The notes under the pieces are model-generated. The model ran no database searches. It saw nothing but the letters and a program-made list of their open reading frames with translations, and was not told the DNA's origin. DNA of 64,000 nt from a virus: positions 1 through 64,000 of IMG/VR virus record IMGVR_UViG_3300010399_000036, one strand, 5' to 3'. Position numbers and translations under genes: made by a program. Positions 7,689 to 15,691 of this stretch are shown one piece after another (the stretch's first letter is position 1; each line of letters opens with the position of its first letter).

Positions 7689-8110
7689 CTAATGCGGATG
7701 ATGAACTGTTGAGTGGAAGAGACCTGCGCGATGCGGTTGCGTTACGGGTAATGGGCTGGACGCTCGCAGATCGCCGCGCAATGGGATGGAGTCCCGGGCC
7801 AGACGTGTGGTTAACAGGCGATGTAGAGAACCCTACGGAGCAAGACTGGTGGCCCACCGAATCCATTGAGGCAGCATTCCAAGTAGTTCAGAAGATGCGG
7901 GAACGCGGCCTACGCTTTCAGTTGACGGATAGGTTTGCGGTTGATCACCGTCTGTGGTGGGTTGAGTTTGCTACACCGGACAATGAATACGGAGGTCAAC
8001 ACTTCGCGGCGACTGTTCCCGAAGCGATTTGTTTCGCCGCGCTTGAGGCAATGCGCCAATTAACTGAGCGGGACGCTGCCTTGGCCTGTCTTGAGGGGAG
8101 CAAAGGTTGA
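7685..8110 (+). CDS. Phage ABA sandwich domain protein
   Basis: 141 residues, ATGA overlap with the upstream frame. The order WWPTESIEAAFQVVQKMRERG, a central LWWVEFA strand, then TVPEAICFAALEAMRQL is the layout of the phage ABA sandwich family (PF18066), common in early regions of siphoviruses. No enzymatic role is known for the family. The good family match supports real coding despite the damaged neighbour. Confidence 0.75.
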   Translation: MTNADDELLSGRDLRDAVALRVMGWTLADRRAMGWSPGPDVWLTGDVENPTEQDWWPTESIEAAFQVVQKMRERGLRFQLTDRFAVDHRLWWVEFATPDNEYGGQHFAATVPEAICFAALEAMRQLTERDAALACLEGSKG

Positions 8111-8111
8111 A

Positions 8112-8501
8112 GTGAGCAAGACAGTAACAGCGATCGACTTCATGGTCCCGAACTGCAAGACCGTCTCTGAGATGAATCAAAGAGAACATTGGGGCTCCAA
8201 GAATCGGCGAAAAGATGATCAACAGGAAGCGGTAGCAATCGCGATGTACAGCGCCCTTCGCGGTAGAAAAGTCCAACTCCCGTGCACGGTGAAGTTGACC
8301 AGGATCGGACCAAAGAGACTTGATAACGACAACCTCGCGGGCGCGTTAAAGTTCTGTCAGGACCAAATTGCACGGCAGCTAGGCGTCGATGATGGCGATG
8401 AATCCAAGGTCAGGTTTTATCACTTTCAAATGCCAGTTGGATCACGAGATTACGCCGTGAAGGTTGAGATTTCCTCACAGTTGAAAACCTCACCGGAATG
8501 A
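8112..8501 (+). CDS. RusA-like Holliday-junction resolvase family protein
   Basis: 129 residues from the GTG at 8112, with GAGGGGAG upstream inside the preceding gene; a TTG at 8091 would add 7 residues. The core KRLDNDNLAGALKFCQDQI...LGVDDGD has the acidic D-x-D-N-L and D-D pattern of RusA-type endonucleases, which cut four-way junctions as dimers with Mg2+. Residues before it (SEMNQREHWGSKNRRKD) match the family's basic N-terminus. It would act in phage recombination or replication. Confidence 0.7.
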   Translation: MSKTVTAIDFMVPNCKTVSEMNQREHWGSKNRRKDDQQEAVAIAMYSALRGRKVQLPCTVKLTRIGPKRLDNDNLAGALKFCQDQIARQLGVDDGDESKVRFYHFQMPVGSRDYAVKVEISSQLKTSPE

Positions 8502-9559
8502 AACCTCTTTCGTGGGTAGAGGAGAATGATGACATCATGATGCAAGAATCTGACATTAAATCTAACGTGATTGCGATGCCATTGGCAGAACAGCCCCGGA
8601 ATCTGCTTGACATGCCCCGCTGCACGTTTACGACAGTTGGGCTAATCATCGATCGTGGAATGCCGATAGATGATTGGGTTGAACTGGGGAAGCGCCTGGT
8701 AAGGGCCAAGGATAGTCTTGGGATTTGGCGCGGGGATTGGATTGAGTACGGCAAGCACGAATATGGCAGAAAATACGCCGCCGCTCTTGAACTGACCGGG
8801 CTTAAAGCGGGCACACTACGAAACGATGTATGGGTAGCCAACGCGATTCCTTTGTCACTCCGGAATGACAAACTGACCTCAAAGCATTACAAGGAGTTAG
8901 CGCCGCTGAAGCGCAAGAATAAGATTCAAACGTGGCTTGAACGCGCCGTGCAGGGCGACGGACGGAAGGCATGGAGCGCGTCAAGACTCCGCAAAGAAAT
9001 CATTCGCGCACTGGCGCCAACAGCTAAGACTGAGACCAAAGGGGTGGGTGACTCAACATCCCAACCTAAGCAGCCCCCCGTCTTGTCAAAGATCGCGCGT
9101 GAATTTATTGATGACTATATCGGCGAATTGGCCCGGTGGTCTGAAAAGATACCGTTGGCCTTGCCTTCGTCGGAACATGCCGCCGTGCAGTCGATGATCC
9201 ACGCGCACGGCGCGCAGGCGCGTAATCTAAAGAATCGGACACTGAGCACCGATTGCGATGCGATTGTAAGGGTAGTTAAGGATACCGAAGACGCGAGCCA
9301 CACGGGGGAAATGGCGGCAGCAGATGTGTACGATTGGCTCACACGGCTCGGTTACTTCATTGACCTAGAAGAATTCCGACAGCGGCTTGAGTACATGAGT
9401 CGCGAAGACATAAGAAAAGCGTTACTCACAAACGCCGGCGAAGACGGCAAATTGGAAGACAGTCGCGGGATGCTTCCCGGAATAGTCTGCGTCCCATGGG
9501 TTAAGTTGCGAGTTAACAAGGAGAAGCGCAAGCGCGACGAAGATGATGAGGAGTTCTAG
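8498..9559 (+). CDS. Hypothetical protein, possible DNA-binding or replication-related
   Basis: 353 residues, ATGA overlap. The middle region (about 60-165) has a distinctive layout: a DDWVELGKRLVRAKDSLGIWRGDWIEYG helix pair, TGLKAGTLRNDVWVA, and KHYKELAPLK. I have seen similar helical blocks in phage and actinobacterial DNA-binding proteins of unknown role. The end is highly charged (KEKRKRDEDDEEF). Its place beside RusA suggests DNA metabolism; no nuclease or ATPase motif is visible. Confidence 0.6.
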   Translation: MKPLSWVEENDDIMMQESDIKSNVIAMPLAEQPRNLLDMPRCTFTTVGLIIDRGMPIDDWVELGKRLVRAKDSLGIWRGDWIEYGKHEYGRKYAAALELTGLKAGTLRNDVWVANAIPLSLRNDKLTSKHYKELAPLKRKNKIQTWLERAVQGDGRKAWSASRLRKEIIRALAPTAKTETKGVGDSTSQPKQPPVLSKIAREFIDDYIGELARWSEKIPLALPSSEHAAVQSMIHAHGAQARNLKNRTLSTDCDAIVRVVKDTEDASHTGEMAAADVYDWLTRLGYFIDLEEFRQRLEYMSREDIRKALLTNAGEDGKLEDSRGMLPGIVCVPWVKLRVNKEKRKRDEDDEEF

Positions 9560-9568
9560 CCTGGTTGA

Positions 9569-9597
9569 CTGACAAGTGAAGATCCTCTTGAGATAAT
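9569..9597 (+). promoter_or_regulatory. Sigma70-like promoter for a leaderless gene
   Basis: CTGACA at 9569-9574, a 17-nt spacer, and GATAAT at 9592-9597. Each hexamer is one base off consensus. The ATG at 9604 lies only 6 nt after the -10, so transcription should begin at or next to the start codon. Confidence 0.6.
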
Positions 9598-9603
9598 TAG
9601 GCC

Positions 9604-10018
9604 ATGCTTGAAACCAAAGACTTGTATTGGCTGGCGGGATTGCTGGAGGGCGAAGGCTCGTTCGGCGCAACCAAAGATGGGGCCTACCCGAATGTGTGTC
9701 TAAAGATGAATGACAAAGATGTGGTCTTCAAGGCCCACAAACTACTGCGACCAGCGATTTATCGGAAGAATGGGAACGACATAGCAGGGCCGATTTACGA
9801 TAAGACTCGTTTAAGCCCAACGGCCTACTACAAGGCGCGGGTTGGTGGCGCTTGCGCGGCATGCATCTGAGAAACTCGGTAAGATTAAAGCGATTCGGCT
9901 TGAACCGGGAGAGGGCAAAAAGATCGGCGCGGTAGAGATCCCGCAATGGCACCTCACGGTTGAGTTTGAGAATGATCACGATCCCGCTACTTGTCAGTGG
10001 TGCCAATCGGGCTATTAG
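9604..10018 (+). pseudogene. LAGLIDADG-like endonuclease, probably frameshifted
   Basis: The first frame (9604-9870, 88 aa) begins LYWLAGLLEGEGSFG, a clear LAGLIDADG motif, continues with LKMNDKDVVFKAHKLL as in small phage homing enzymes, and stops at 9870. The frame one base on is open from 9815 to 10018 and reads like protein (EKLGKIKAIRLEPGEGKK..., then CQWC). A one-base change between 9815 and 9867, for example in the GGGTTGG run near 9840, would join them. The second part may instead be a separate TTG-started ORF at 9842. There is no SD; a promoter abuts the ATG. Confidence 0.5.
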
Positions 10019-10021
10019 GAG

Positions 10022-10279
10022 ATGCCGTCACGAGGCCGACGATTCAAGGATAGTTTGCGGGCGGTTAAATTCTGTCCGTGGTGTGGATCGAACGACATCC
10101 AGCGCGACGATTTCAACCCTGCCGCCATTTCCAAGAAAGGCGAACAGCGCGATCACGGCTTGCGATGTTGGGTTTGCAACTCGTGCTTTCAGGGCTACTC
10201 CGTAAAGCTTTCACCACGAGCCGAATACGCCCGCTATCTGATTCGCCAAGAAGCCAAACAACGGCCCGCCAAAACTTAA
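10022..10279 (+). CDS. Zinc-ribbon protein
   Basis: 85 residues, 3 nt after the preceding stop. Two Cys pairs, FCPWCGS near residues 17-22 and CWVCNSC near 48-54, form one zinc ribbon of the kind found in DNA- or RNA-binding phage proteins. The C-terminal helix is basic. Function unknown. Confidence 0.65.
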   Translation: MPSRGRRFKDSLRAVKFCPWCGSNDIQRDDFNPAAISKKGEQRDHGLRCWVCNSCFQGYSVKLSPRAEYARYLIRQEAKQRPAKT

Positions 10280-10356
10280 ATCCCACCTTCCAATTACACT
10301 CTAACCGATAGCCTCCCAAGTCGATCCTTAATCCTGTGTGGAGTGAAAGTAAAGTT

Positions 10357-10638
10357 ATGCCAGAAACCAGAGTTGATACCGCAAACCTCTTTAAGGGAAT
10401 TATAGGCTCCCTGGTTCGCGCTACCTTAGGCGGTTTAACAGTCTGGCTTGCTACTCACGGACTTATCACTGAAAGCCAAGCAGGCGCGTTGTTAGAAGCT
10501 GCCGTTGTGGGCGCTATCACTGTGGCGTGGGCTATCTGGCGAAAATACAAGATTCAGCAACGTATTGCGGTGGCGCTGGAACTTCCAGCGGGCGCTACTC
10601 CTCAGCAATTAGATTCCGCAGTCAAATCGAGGGAGTAG
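10357..10638 (+). CDS. Putative holin (Pam3-gp28-like membrane protein)
   Basis: 93 residues from the ATG at 10357; a GTG at 10336 would add 7 residues. Two hydrophobic segments (about 10-30 and 40-60) flank an acidic-polar turn with LITESQAGALLEAA and end in a basic IWRKYK. This small two-helix layout resembles the Pam3-gp28 family of putative phage holins, which form membrane lesions at lysis. No endolysin is adjacent, so the role is inferred from topology only. Confidence 0.55.
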   Translation: MPETRVDTANLFKGIIGSLVRATLGGLTVWLATHGLITESQAGALLEAAVVGAITVAWAIWRKYKIQQRIAVALELPAGATPQQLDSAVKSRE

Positions 10639-10682
10639 AGGAACCGGAACGCAAAAGAAGAATTGAATAAGTAGGAGATTCT

Positions 10683-11306
10683 ATGAATTCACCCAAAGAC
10701 AGGCCACGCTATTGGCCGACAGATAACCCGCTGATGACTACTTTGAATCGAGTGCGATTCCATAAATCGACCGACGAAGTAGATATAGCCATTGACCTGT
10801 CTAAGCGAAACTTTCTTAAGGTGGGTGGCGCGGCCGGCATCGGCGCCTTGGCGTTGAGCGCAACCGCCTGCCCCTTTGACGGAAAGAAAGTCACATTCTA
10901 CTCGGCAACCCTATCAAACTTTCTGAATGAAATCGCGGGATTGCTACCGGCACAAGCTGCATTCATCGCGCGGATTGTGAAGGTGATCTCGGACTTTGAT
11001 GTGGCGTATCAGAAGGGCGACTTCGCCAATGCTTCAGCCTTCTTCAATACGATGGTCGCGAATGTAACACAACTAATCTCGGATGTTGGGAGAAACCTTA
11101 GCCCTCAATTAAAGATGCTCTTGGCGGTAGCAAGCGCAACGATACGTACGATCGCGGTGCTGCTACAGCAACAAGGCACGACTCAGCCATCGGCAGTGGC
11201 ACGTGCGCGTGCGGCATCTCCTGATGCCGACAGGGCTATCAGCACGATTGAAAAACTGGCGAGTCCTTCGGCAGTAGACGCGGCATTTGCGGCGACGAAG
11301 CTATGA
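10683..11306 (+). CDS. Putative exported lipoprotein with KR-type Tat-like signal
   Basis: 207 residues with RBS GTAGGAG. The signal is not at the extreme N-terminus: residues about 40-62 read SKRNFLKVGGAAGIGALALSATAC, a Tat-like S-K-R-x-F-L-K box with Lys for the first Arg, a hydrophobic core, and a lipobox-like ATAC. A 40-residue cytoplasmic-type leader precedes it. The mature part is helical and Ala-rich (IAGLLPAQAAFIARIVKVI). Possibly exported folded and lipid-anchored; function unknown. Overlaps the next gene by ATGA. Confidence 0.65.
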   Translation: MNSPKDRPRYWPTDNPLMTTLNRVRFHKSTDEVDIAIDLSKRNFLKVGGAAGIGALALSATACPFDGKKVTFYSATLSNFLNEIAGLLPAQAAFIARIVKVISDFDVAYQKGDFANASAFFNTMVANVTQLISDVGRNLSPQLKMLLAVASATIRTIAVLLQQQGTTQPSAVARARAASPDADRAISTIEKLASPSAVDAAFAATKL

Positions 11307-11503
11307 GCAACGAGCACTTCATCCGCAACCACCATCAGATCGTACGCTTAGCTGACGGTACGGAGAAGGACCTGGTAATCGGCGGTGACGGGAGGTTCAT
11401 CGGCTTGTTCCCACAGGATGAAGATGACAAAGAGATCCTAATGGGCTGGCATGACGAACAGTTTGAGCCTATCCCACGGGAGTTATGGAAGGTTGGGTAT
11501 TGA
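11303..11503 (+). CDS. Small hypothetical protein
   Basis: 66 residues, ATGA overlap with the Tat-type lipoprotein gene. The sequence is polar and acidic with a strand-like core (LVIGGDGRFIGLFPQ). No family recognised. Its tight coupling to both neighbours suggests it belongs to the same transcript and possibly the same function. Confidence 0.6.
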   Translation: MSNEHFIRNHHQIVRLADGTEKDLVIGGDGRFIGLFPQDEDDKEILMGWHDEQFEPIPRELWKVGY

Positions 11504-11676
11504 GCAAAATGAGCGAACCAATCATCGAAAAGGAAATGTTGGTGGTCCATCGAGACGAGGCTTACGCACTTCAATACAACGTGCTCACCCATGAGGTGAC
11601 TGAGGAACAGACTGCAGACGACGCCATTAAGATTTTATCAATCAGGCCAAAGGTGGTAGCAGAAGAAGAGTCATAG
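11500..11676 (+). CDS. Small hypothetical protein
   Basis: 58 residues from TTG at 11500 (TTGA overlap with the previous stop; GGAAGG 7 nt upstream). The ATG at 11509 is an alternative start. The protein is acidic with an alternating strand pattern (MLVVHRDEAYALQYNVL). No family recognised. Confidence 0.5.
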   Translation: MSKMSEPIIEKEMLVVHRDEAYALQYNVLTHEVTEEQTADDAIKILSIRPKVVAEEES

Positions 11677-11678
11677 CC

Positions 11679-11978
11679 ATGCACGACAAAGAAGAAGCTC
11701 AACAGCGTGAATATCGCAGGCGGACCAAGGATACCTCTGCCGACAGATTAATCCCTTACGAGCTTTTCTCTATCAGACTAGCAATTCAGGAACATTCCGC
11801 CAACGTGGGTAAGTGGGCGGCGATTCTCGACAGCACATTGAAAGAAGGATTTGCGGCATTGGGGCAGGTGGATGATGCGAAAGCACAAGAGAAGATCGAC
11901 GCGCTCGCGAGACGAGTGGAGACGCAAATCGCCTTTCTGCGGGCCGCTTCCGAACGTAACGAGGACTCAACAACTTAA
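11679..11978 (+). CDS. Hypothetical helical protein
   Basis: 99 residues directly after the preceding gene. Strongly charged N-terminus, then a predicted helical body (ELFSIRLAIQEHSANVGKWAAIL) and a C-terminal coiled-coil-like stretch with heptad-spaced Ala/Leu (KIDALARRVETQIAFLR). Likely a small structural or scaffold-type protein; no family recognised. Confidence 0.6.
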   Translation: MHDKEEAQQREYRRRTKDTSADRLIPYELFSIRLAIQEHSANVGKWAAILDSTLKEGFAALGQVDDAKAQEKIDALARRVETQIAFLRAASERNEDSTT

Positions 11979-11999
11979 CTAAAAAGGAGAAAGAATTTT

Positions 12000-12230
12000 A
12001 TGCCAGCAGATTTCACGCAGTTGGAAGCAGATGTAACAGTACTGGAGGGCGTGGTTCCCTCGGTAGTAGCCATTATCAACGGTATCGCGGATCAGATTGC
12101 GGCGGCGGTTGCGGCCGACAATCTCTCTGACAATACGGCATCAGGGGCTTTGGCGTCCCGAGTTCGTAGTCAGGCAGAGGCACTGGCAAACGCAGCGGCA
12201 GCGAACAATCCGCCGCCACCCGAAGGCTAA
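12000..12230 (+). CDS. Small Ala-rich coiled-coil phage protein
   Basis: 76 residues with a strong site (AAAAAGGAGAAAG) before the ATG. Helical, with TQLEADVTVLEGVVPSVVAII and an Ala/Asn-rich second half ending in NNPPPPEG. Similar short proteins occur in phage structural regions, but their function is unknown to me. Confidence 0.65.
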   Translation: MPADFTQLEADVTVLEGVVPSVVAIINGIADQIAAAVAADNLSDNTASGALASRVRSQAEALANAAAANNPPPPEG

Positions 12231-12364
12231 CTAAAAGTTCTGAGCGGTCTTAAAAACTCTTTCCGAGAGGCTCTAGCCATAGCAACCCGTGCTCGTCGGA
12301 AGCTTGGGGTTTTGAGGCCGCTGAGAAAATAGAAGTCGACGGTAAGGTTCCGTAGAAGGAGATA

Positions 12365-13105
12365 TTGTGCTTGGCCGGCAACAGCAAACAGGGGATCGGT
12401 TTAGGGGTGGACAAATACGGCGGGGCCGTAATCGATCCTACCAAGAACGTGCTGGATCTGACCGCTGCCGCAAATCGGAGACAGGACGATCTGCGCGAGA
12501 TGTACAACCGCTTTATGGGAGCGGAAATCAGACGACTGGAAGAAACAGTCAAGCGGGTCGAGCAGGTTTCGGAACTACACGCACAGCATATGCGGGAAGT
12601 CGCAATGATTCACCAGTCGCACGACATGGCGATTCACAAGATGGAGCAGGAGAAGCTGGCCGCTTTCCGGGCCAGTGATGAAGTGGCGCGATTGACAGAG
12701 GCGAATCGCAGCCTCGCAGCAATTCAGGTGGTCGAGCGCACTCTGAACTCCACTGCCACGGCCCTGGCCAGTCAGAACGCGGAGAATAATCTGGAGGTAA
12801 ATCGACGATTAGCGGCACTTGAAAAATCCAGCTATGAAGGAGCAGGCAAGCAGGCTGTGGCTGATCCCATGCAGGCGGAGATGTTGAACGAATTTAGGGC
12901 AATGCGGCTTTCTTTTGCGGAGGGCCAAGGTAAGGCGGTGGTAACAGACCCGTTGATTGCAAATATGATGGCTGAGCAAAAAAGAACCAACGAGATACTG
13001 GCGGAGAAAATGGGCGGCAGTAAAGGTATGGATAAGATGTGGGGATACGCGGTGGCAGCAGTGGGGTTACTTTACATCGTCTTAAAACTGGCAGGGAAAA
13101 TGTAA
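12365..13105 (+). CDS. Long coiled-coil protein with C-terminal membrane anchor
   Basis: 246 residues from TTG at 12365, with GAAGGAGA just upstream; TTG at 12371 is equally possible. Residues about 35-200 form long helices (RRLEETVKRVEQVSELHAQHMREV...), and the last 25 residues are a single membrane helix (GYAVAAVGLLYIVLKLAGKM). This is like an enlarged XhlA/spanin-style accessory protein: coiled coil anchored by one C-terminal helix. Its position after the holin candidate makes a lysis or membrane-attachment role plausible. Confidence 0.6.
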   Translation: MCLAGNSKQGIGLGVDKYGGAVIDPTKNVLDLTAAANRRQDDLREMYNRFMGAEIRRLEETVKRVEQVSELHAQHMREVAMIHQSHDMAIHKMEQEKLAAFRASDEVARLTEANRSLAAIQVVERTLNSTATALASQNAENNLEVNRRLAALEKSSYEGAGKQAVADPMQAEMLNEFRAMRLSFAEGQGKAVVTDPLIANMMAEQKRTNEILAEKMGGSKGMDKMWGYAVAAVGLLYIVLKLAGKM

Positions 13106-13147
13106 TCGGAGCCATTCGCCGGCGTTTCCCAACCGGAGAGGAAGTCA

Positions 13148-13984
13148 ATGAAACACCTGATCGTCATCGTAGCAGTTCTGTTGTTCGCTAATCCCCTGCT
13201 TGCTCAGGAACCCAGAGCGGCTGCCGCGCCTCCGGTGTCTGGAGAAGGTGCCAATATTGTTCCCGCACCAATGGCGATCCCTCACAAAGTTGCAACCGAG
13301 CTGTGGGGAGATCTTGCCAAGGATACATATGCGGCACAACTGGTGGTTAGTAATCTCGATAGCGCCCGCCAGTTTCAAATCAATGATGTGGTTTTATCTT
13401 TCAATCCAATTCAATGCGCGTTAGCGAAAGAGACTTATCCGAACTTCGATCAAGCTGAATGCGAAGCGTTGTTCAAGAAGCACTTCAGTAATCTTCCTAC
13501 AGCCTACTCAACGCTAACCCGAGCTCAGGTTCAAGGAATTAAGTCTATCCGGGATTTGCAAACCAAGCGTGCAAGATTCTTTCGCGCAACAAGGTTTCTG
13601 GTTGCCATTGCATCGGCTCTCACTCCCTACAACGTCATGGGACCGGATGGAAAGACCGCAATTGCGATCTTTTCAGGCATAGGACTGCCGGCAATAGCGG
13701 ACCTGATACCGAATCCAGTGCCCGAGCAGATGGATAGACTTAATGAAATGAGTTACGACGGGCGGGTTGTAGTTGGACCAAACCAAGCGGCCACCTTCGT
13801 TATCTTCATCCCCAACGATCTACTGTTCGATAGACATACCTGGAAGATGTACAAGGAAGACAAAGGCAGTCCTGAGAGTTTGGAGTTAAAGCGGGCAATG
13901 GGATTCTTCCTTACAGCGATCGTTACTGGAGCGCAGATTACAACTACTCCCCCACAATCGTTTCGTAGTAGTGCGGTGCGCTGA
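13148..13984 (+). CDS. Exported hypothetical protein
   Basis: 278 residues with AACCGGAGAGGAAG before the ATG. A Sec signal peptide (KHLIVIVAVLLFANPLLAQ, cleavage after LAQ) is followed by a low-complexity Ala/Pro segment and a body with strand-rich ends and a central helical part with a hydrophobic stretch near residues 158-190. No domain is recognised. It may be a secreted or periplasmic factor expressed from the prophage. Confidence 0.65.
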   Translation: MKHLIVIVAVLLFANPLLAQEPRAAAAPPVSGEGANIVPAPMAIPHKVATELWGDLAKDTYAAQLVVSNLDSARQFQINDVVLSFNPIQCALAKETYPNFDQAECEALFKKHFSNLPTAYSTLTRAQVQGIKSIRDLQTKRARFFRATRFLVAIASALTPYNVMGPDGKTAIAIFSGIGLPAIADLIPNPVPEQMDRLNEMSYDGRVVVGPNQAATFVIFIPNDLLFDRHTWKMYKEDKGSPESLELKRAMGFFLTAIVTGAQITTTPPQSFRSSAVR

Positions 13985-14141
13985 TATTGAGTGATTACTT
14001 TCCAGCACAAGGATAGATGAGATGAGTAATTGCGATCACATTGAGCACATTAGGTTCGGTCCATTACCAGAGCCGGAACCGACGAAGGCGCAAATAGATG
14101 CCATCGTTCGAGGTGTTCGCGACATATTAAAGGAGGAAGAG

Positions 14142-14372
14142 ATGCCAGTGCGATGCAAGTTTGTATGCAGCTTCAAGGAAGGTCAGAGCGTTCACTTTAG
14201 CCCGGTCTATAGCGGCAGCGAAGAAAATAAGAAGTTCTTCCAAGCCACCCCAGGTGGGCAGATCGCCTTTTATACGGTTAATCAATCAGCGCTCGATCAG
14301 TTTGAGCAGGGCAAAGAGTATTACGTCGACTTCACGCCCGCAGAAAAGGTGGCGCAAGGCGCTGGTGCGTAG
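14142..14372 (+). CDS. Small conserved-looking phage protein
   Basis: 76 residues from the ATG at 14142, picked because AAGGAGGAAGAG directly precedes it; an in-frame ATG at 14022 would give 116 residues. The body (VHFSPVYSGSEENKKFF... then FEQGKEYYVDFTPAE) matches a recurrent small family in siphovirus genomes with the same G-K-E-Y-Y-V-D-F ending. Function unknown. Confidence 0.7.
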   Translation: MPVRCKFVCSFKEGQSVHFSPVYSGSEENKKFFQATPGGQIAFYTVNQSALDQFEQGKEYYVDFTPAEKVAQGAGA

Positions 14373-14494
14373 CATGAACTAGAGGCGGCGGACGCCCGGA
14401 AGCGCCCGCCAACCGTCCCGCGTCGCCGCTCCGCAAAGAACAAGCGACGCAGGGCGCCAGAACTTTAACCCTCCCGGAATTGAGGAGCAAGTGA

Positions 14495-14644
14495 ATGAGA
14501 GACGACAAACGCAAAGATCAACCAGAGCGACCCGAACCGCCAGCGCCGAAGCCCGATGCCGAGCCGCAAGATGGCGGAACAGATCCTGGTGTGCCGGAAG
14601 ATCCCGGCAAAAAGCCGCTTCCGTCTCCACCCGTGAGGCCGTAA
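14495..14644 (+). CDS. 49-residue Pro-rich peptide
   Basis: ATG at 14495 after GAGGAG (14482-14487), TAA at 14642-14644 overlapping the next ATG as TAATG. The product is charged and proline-rich (PERPEPPAPKPDAEP, then PEDPGKKPLPSPP) and should be disordered. The strong ribosome site and the stop-start overlap support it as a real gene. The same DNA in another frame is the false N-terminal extension of the next gene. Confidence 0.6.
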   Translation: MRDDKRKDQPERPEPPAPKPDAEPQDGGTDPGVPEDPGKKPLPSPPVRP

Positions 14645-15102
14645 TGGAAGTGCGGAATTTCAGCTTAGTAACACAGCGAAAAACGCTGGAACAGGTAGAG
14701 CCTATCTGGCTGCTGCGCTGGCTACTACGCCATTACTTTAAGTGGCGCGGATTTGCTTGCCGTTCGCATTGTGGGAGTTGCGACGGGAAGTGCTATGCGT
14801 CGATCGAGTATCGCGGGGTCTTCGATGATGAAGGCATGGCGTATTACGCCGCCAGATGCGATGGCGGAGCGGTAAAGCCAATTCCGTTTAATGCGGCCTT
14901 GCCAGAAGAAACAGTGAGTTACGAAGTGGGAGACGTGCCACTGTCTGAAGCCTCGCCGTGGTATCGACGCGGAGTGCTATTGCCGTTTGAGGCCATCCCA
15001 AGAAGAACCATCAAGGACAACTTGGCAAGCCTTCGCTCACTTGAGGGGCGGTTGGACCAGTTGGATGACCATATCAAAGGGAAATGCGTAAGGGCATCAT
15101 GA
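14644..15102 (+). CDS. Hypothetical protein with CxxC motif
   Basis: 152 residues from the ATG at 14644, which overlaps the TAA of the Pro-rich gene; a longer frame from 14491 is excluded because its first 51 codons overlay that gene. Contains CRSHCGSCDGKC near residues 36-47, a possible zinc or disulphide cluster, then strand-rich sequence. No family recognised. Confidence 0.6.
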   Translation: MEVRNFSLVTQRKTLEQVEPIWLLRWLLRHYFKWRGFACRSHCGSCDGKCYASIEYRGVFDDEGMAYYAARCDGGAVKPIPFNAALPEETVSYEVGDVPLSEASPWYRRGVLLPFEAIPRRTIKDNLASLRSLEGRLDQLDDHIKGKCVRAS

Positions 15103-15103
15103 A

Positions 15104-15550
15104 ATGCAAAAAGGCTTTTATGATCCCTCACTTAGTTTACCCGGTCTTCTGTACCTCATGGTTGCAGGGTTTCTTGGATGGATTGGGAATCGCGCTTACA
15201 AATGGGTGCTGTTATGGCTCAACAGAAAGAAGCCAGCGGCAGAAATAGATGAATCTCAGGCTCGAACAGTAAAGACATTTGCAGAAGCGAGAAGGATCAA
15301 CGTAGAGGCCGACACAGAACTGAATGCGATTATTCAACGGCTACATTTAAGAATTGATCAGATGCAAGTGGGTATAGATGAAATCAGAGATGATCGTGAC
15401 GAATGGAGAATGAAAGCTGAGTCTGCGGAGTCACAACGAAAGATAGATGAGCACTACATCAAAAGATTAACAGCCGCTAACGAATTGAAAATCACGCTCA
15501 GCGAGCTGGATAGGGTGAAACCAGAAGCGAGCGAATCGAAGCCTGATTAA
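15104..15550 (+). CDS. Membrane-anchored coiled-coil protein, spanin-like
   Basis: 148 residues. One membrane helix near the N-terminus (LPGLLYLMVAGFLGWIG) is followed by a long charged helical region (residues about 45-135) with heptad character. This is the topology of an inner-membrane spanin, which joins the membranes in the last step of lysis in Gram-negative hosts, but other phage membrane proteins share it. No outer-membrane spanin lipoprotein is adjacent. Confidence 0.55.
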   Translation: MQKGFYDPSLSLPGLLYLMVAGFLGWIGNRAYKWVLLWLNRKKPAAEIDESQARTVKTFAEARRINVEADTELNAIIQRLHLRIDQMQVGIDEIRDDRDEWRMKAESAESQRKIDEHYIKRLTAANELKITLSELDRVKPEASESKPD

Positions 15551-15565
15551 AAGGGAGTCGCTCTC

Positions 15566-15691
15566 ATGCGAGGGCGGGAGTTGTTTAAGTGGTTTGCTTT
15601 TTGTCAGAGAAGGACCGGGAGACTGGGGGCATTCTTCCGGTCCAATTATAAAGAGGAGGCGTTGATCAGCGAAAGTCAGAATGGAAATTAA
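15566..15691 (+). CDS. Possible 41-residue basic peptide
   Basis: ATG at 15566, AAGGGAG 8 nt upstream, TAA at 15689-15691, overlapping the next gene by 11 nt. The product is basic and aromatic (FKWFAFCQRRTGRLGAFF). The ribosome site is good, but the product matches nothing I know. It could be a leader peptide for the large gene downstream, whose own site is weak. Confidence 0.35.
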   Translation: MRGRELFKWFAFCQRRTGRLGAFFRSNYKEEALISESQNGN

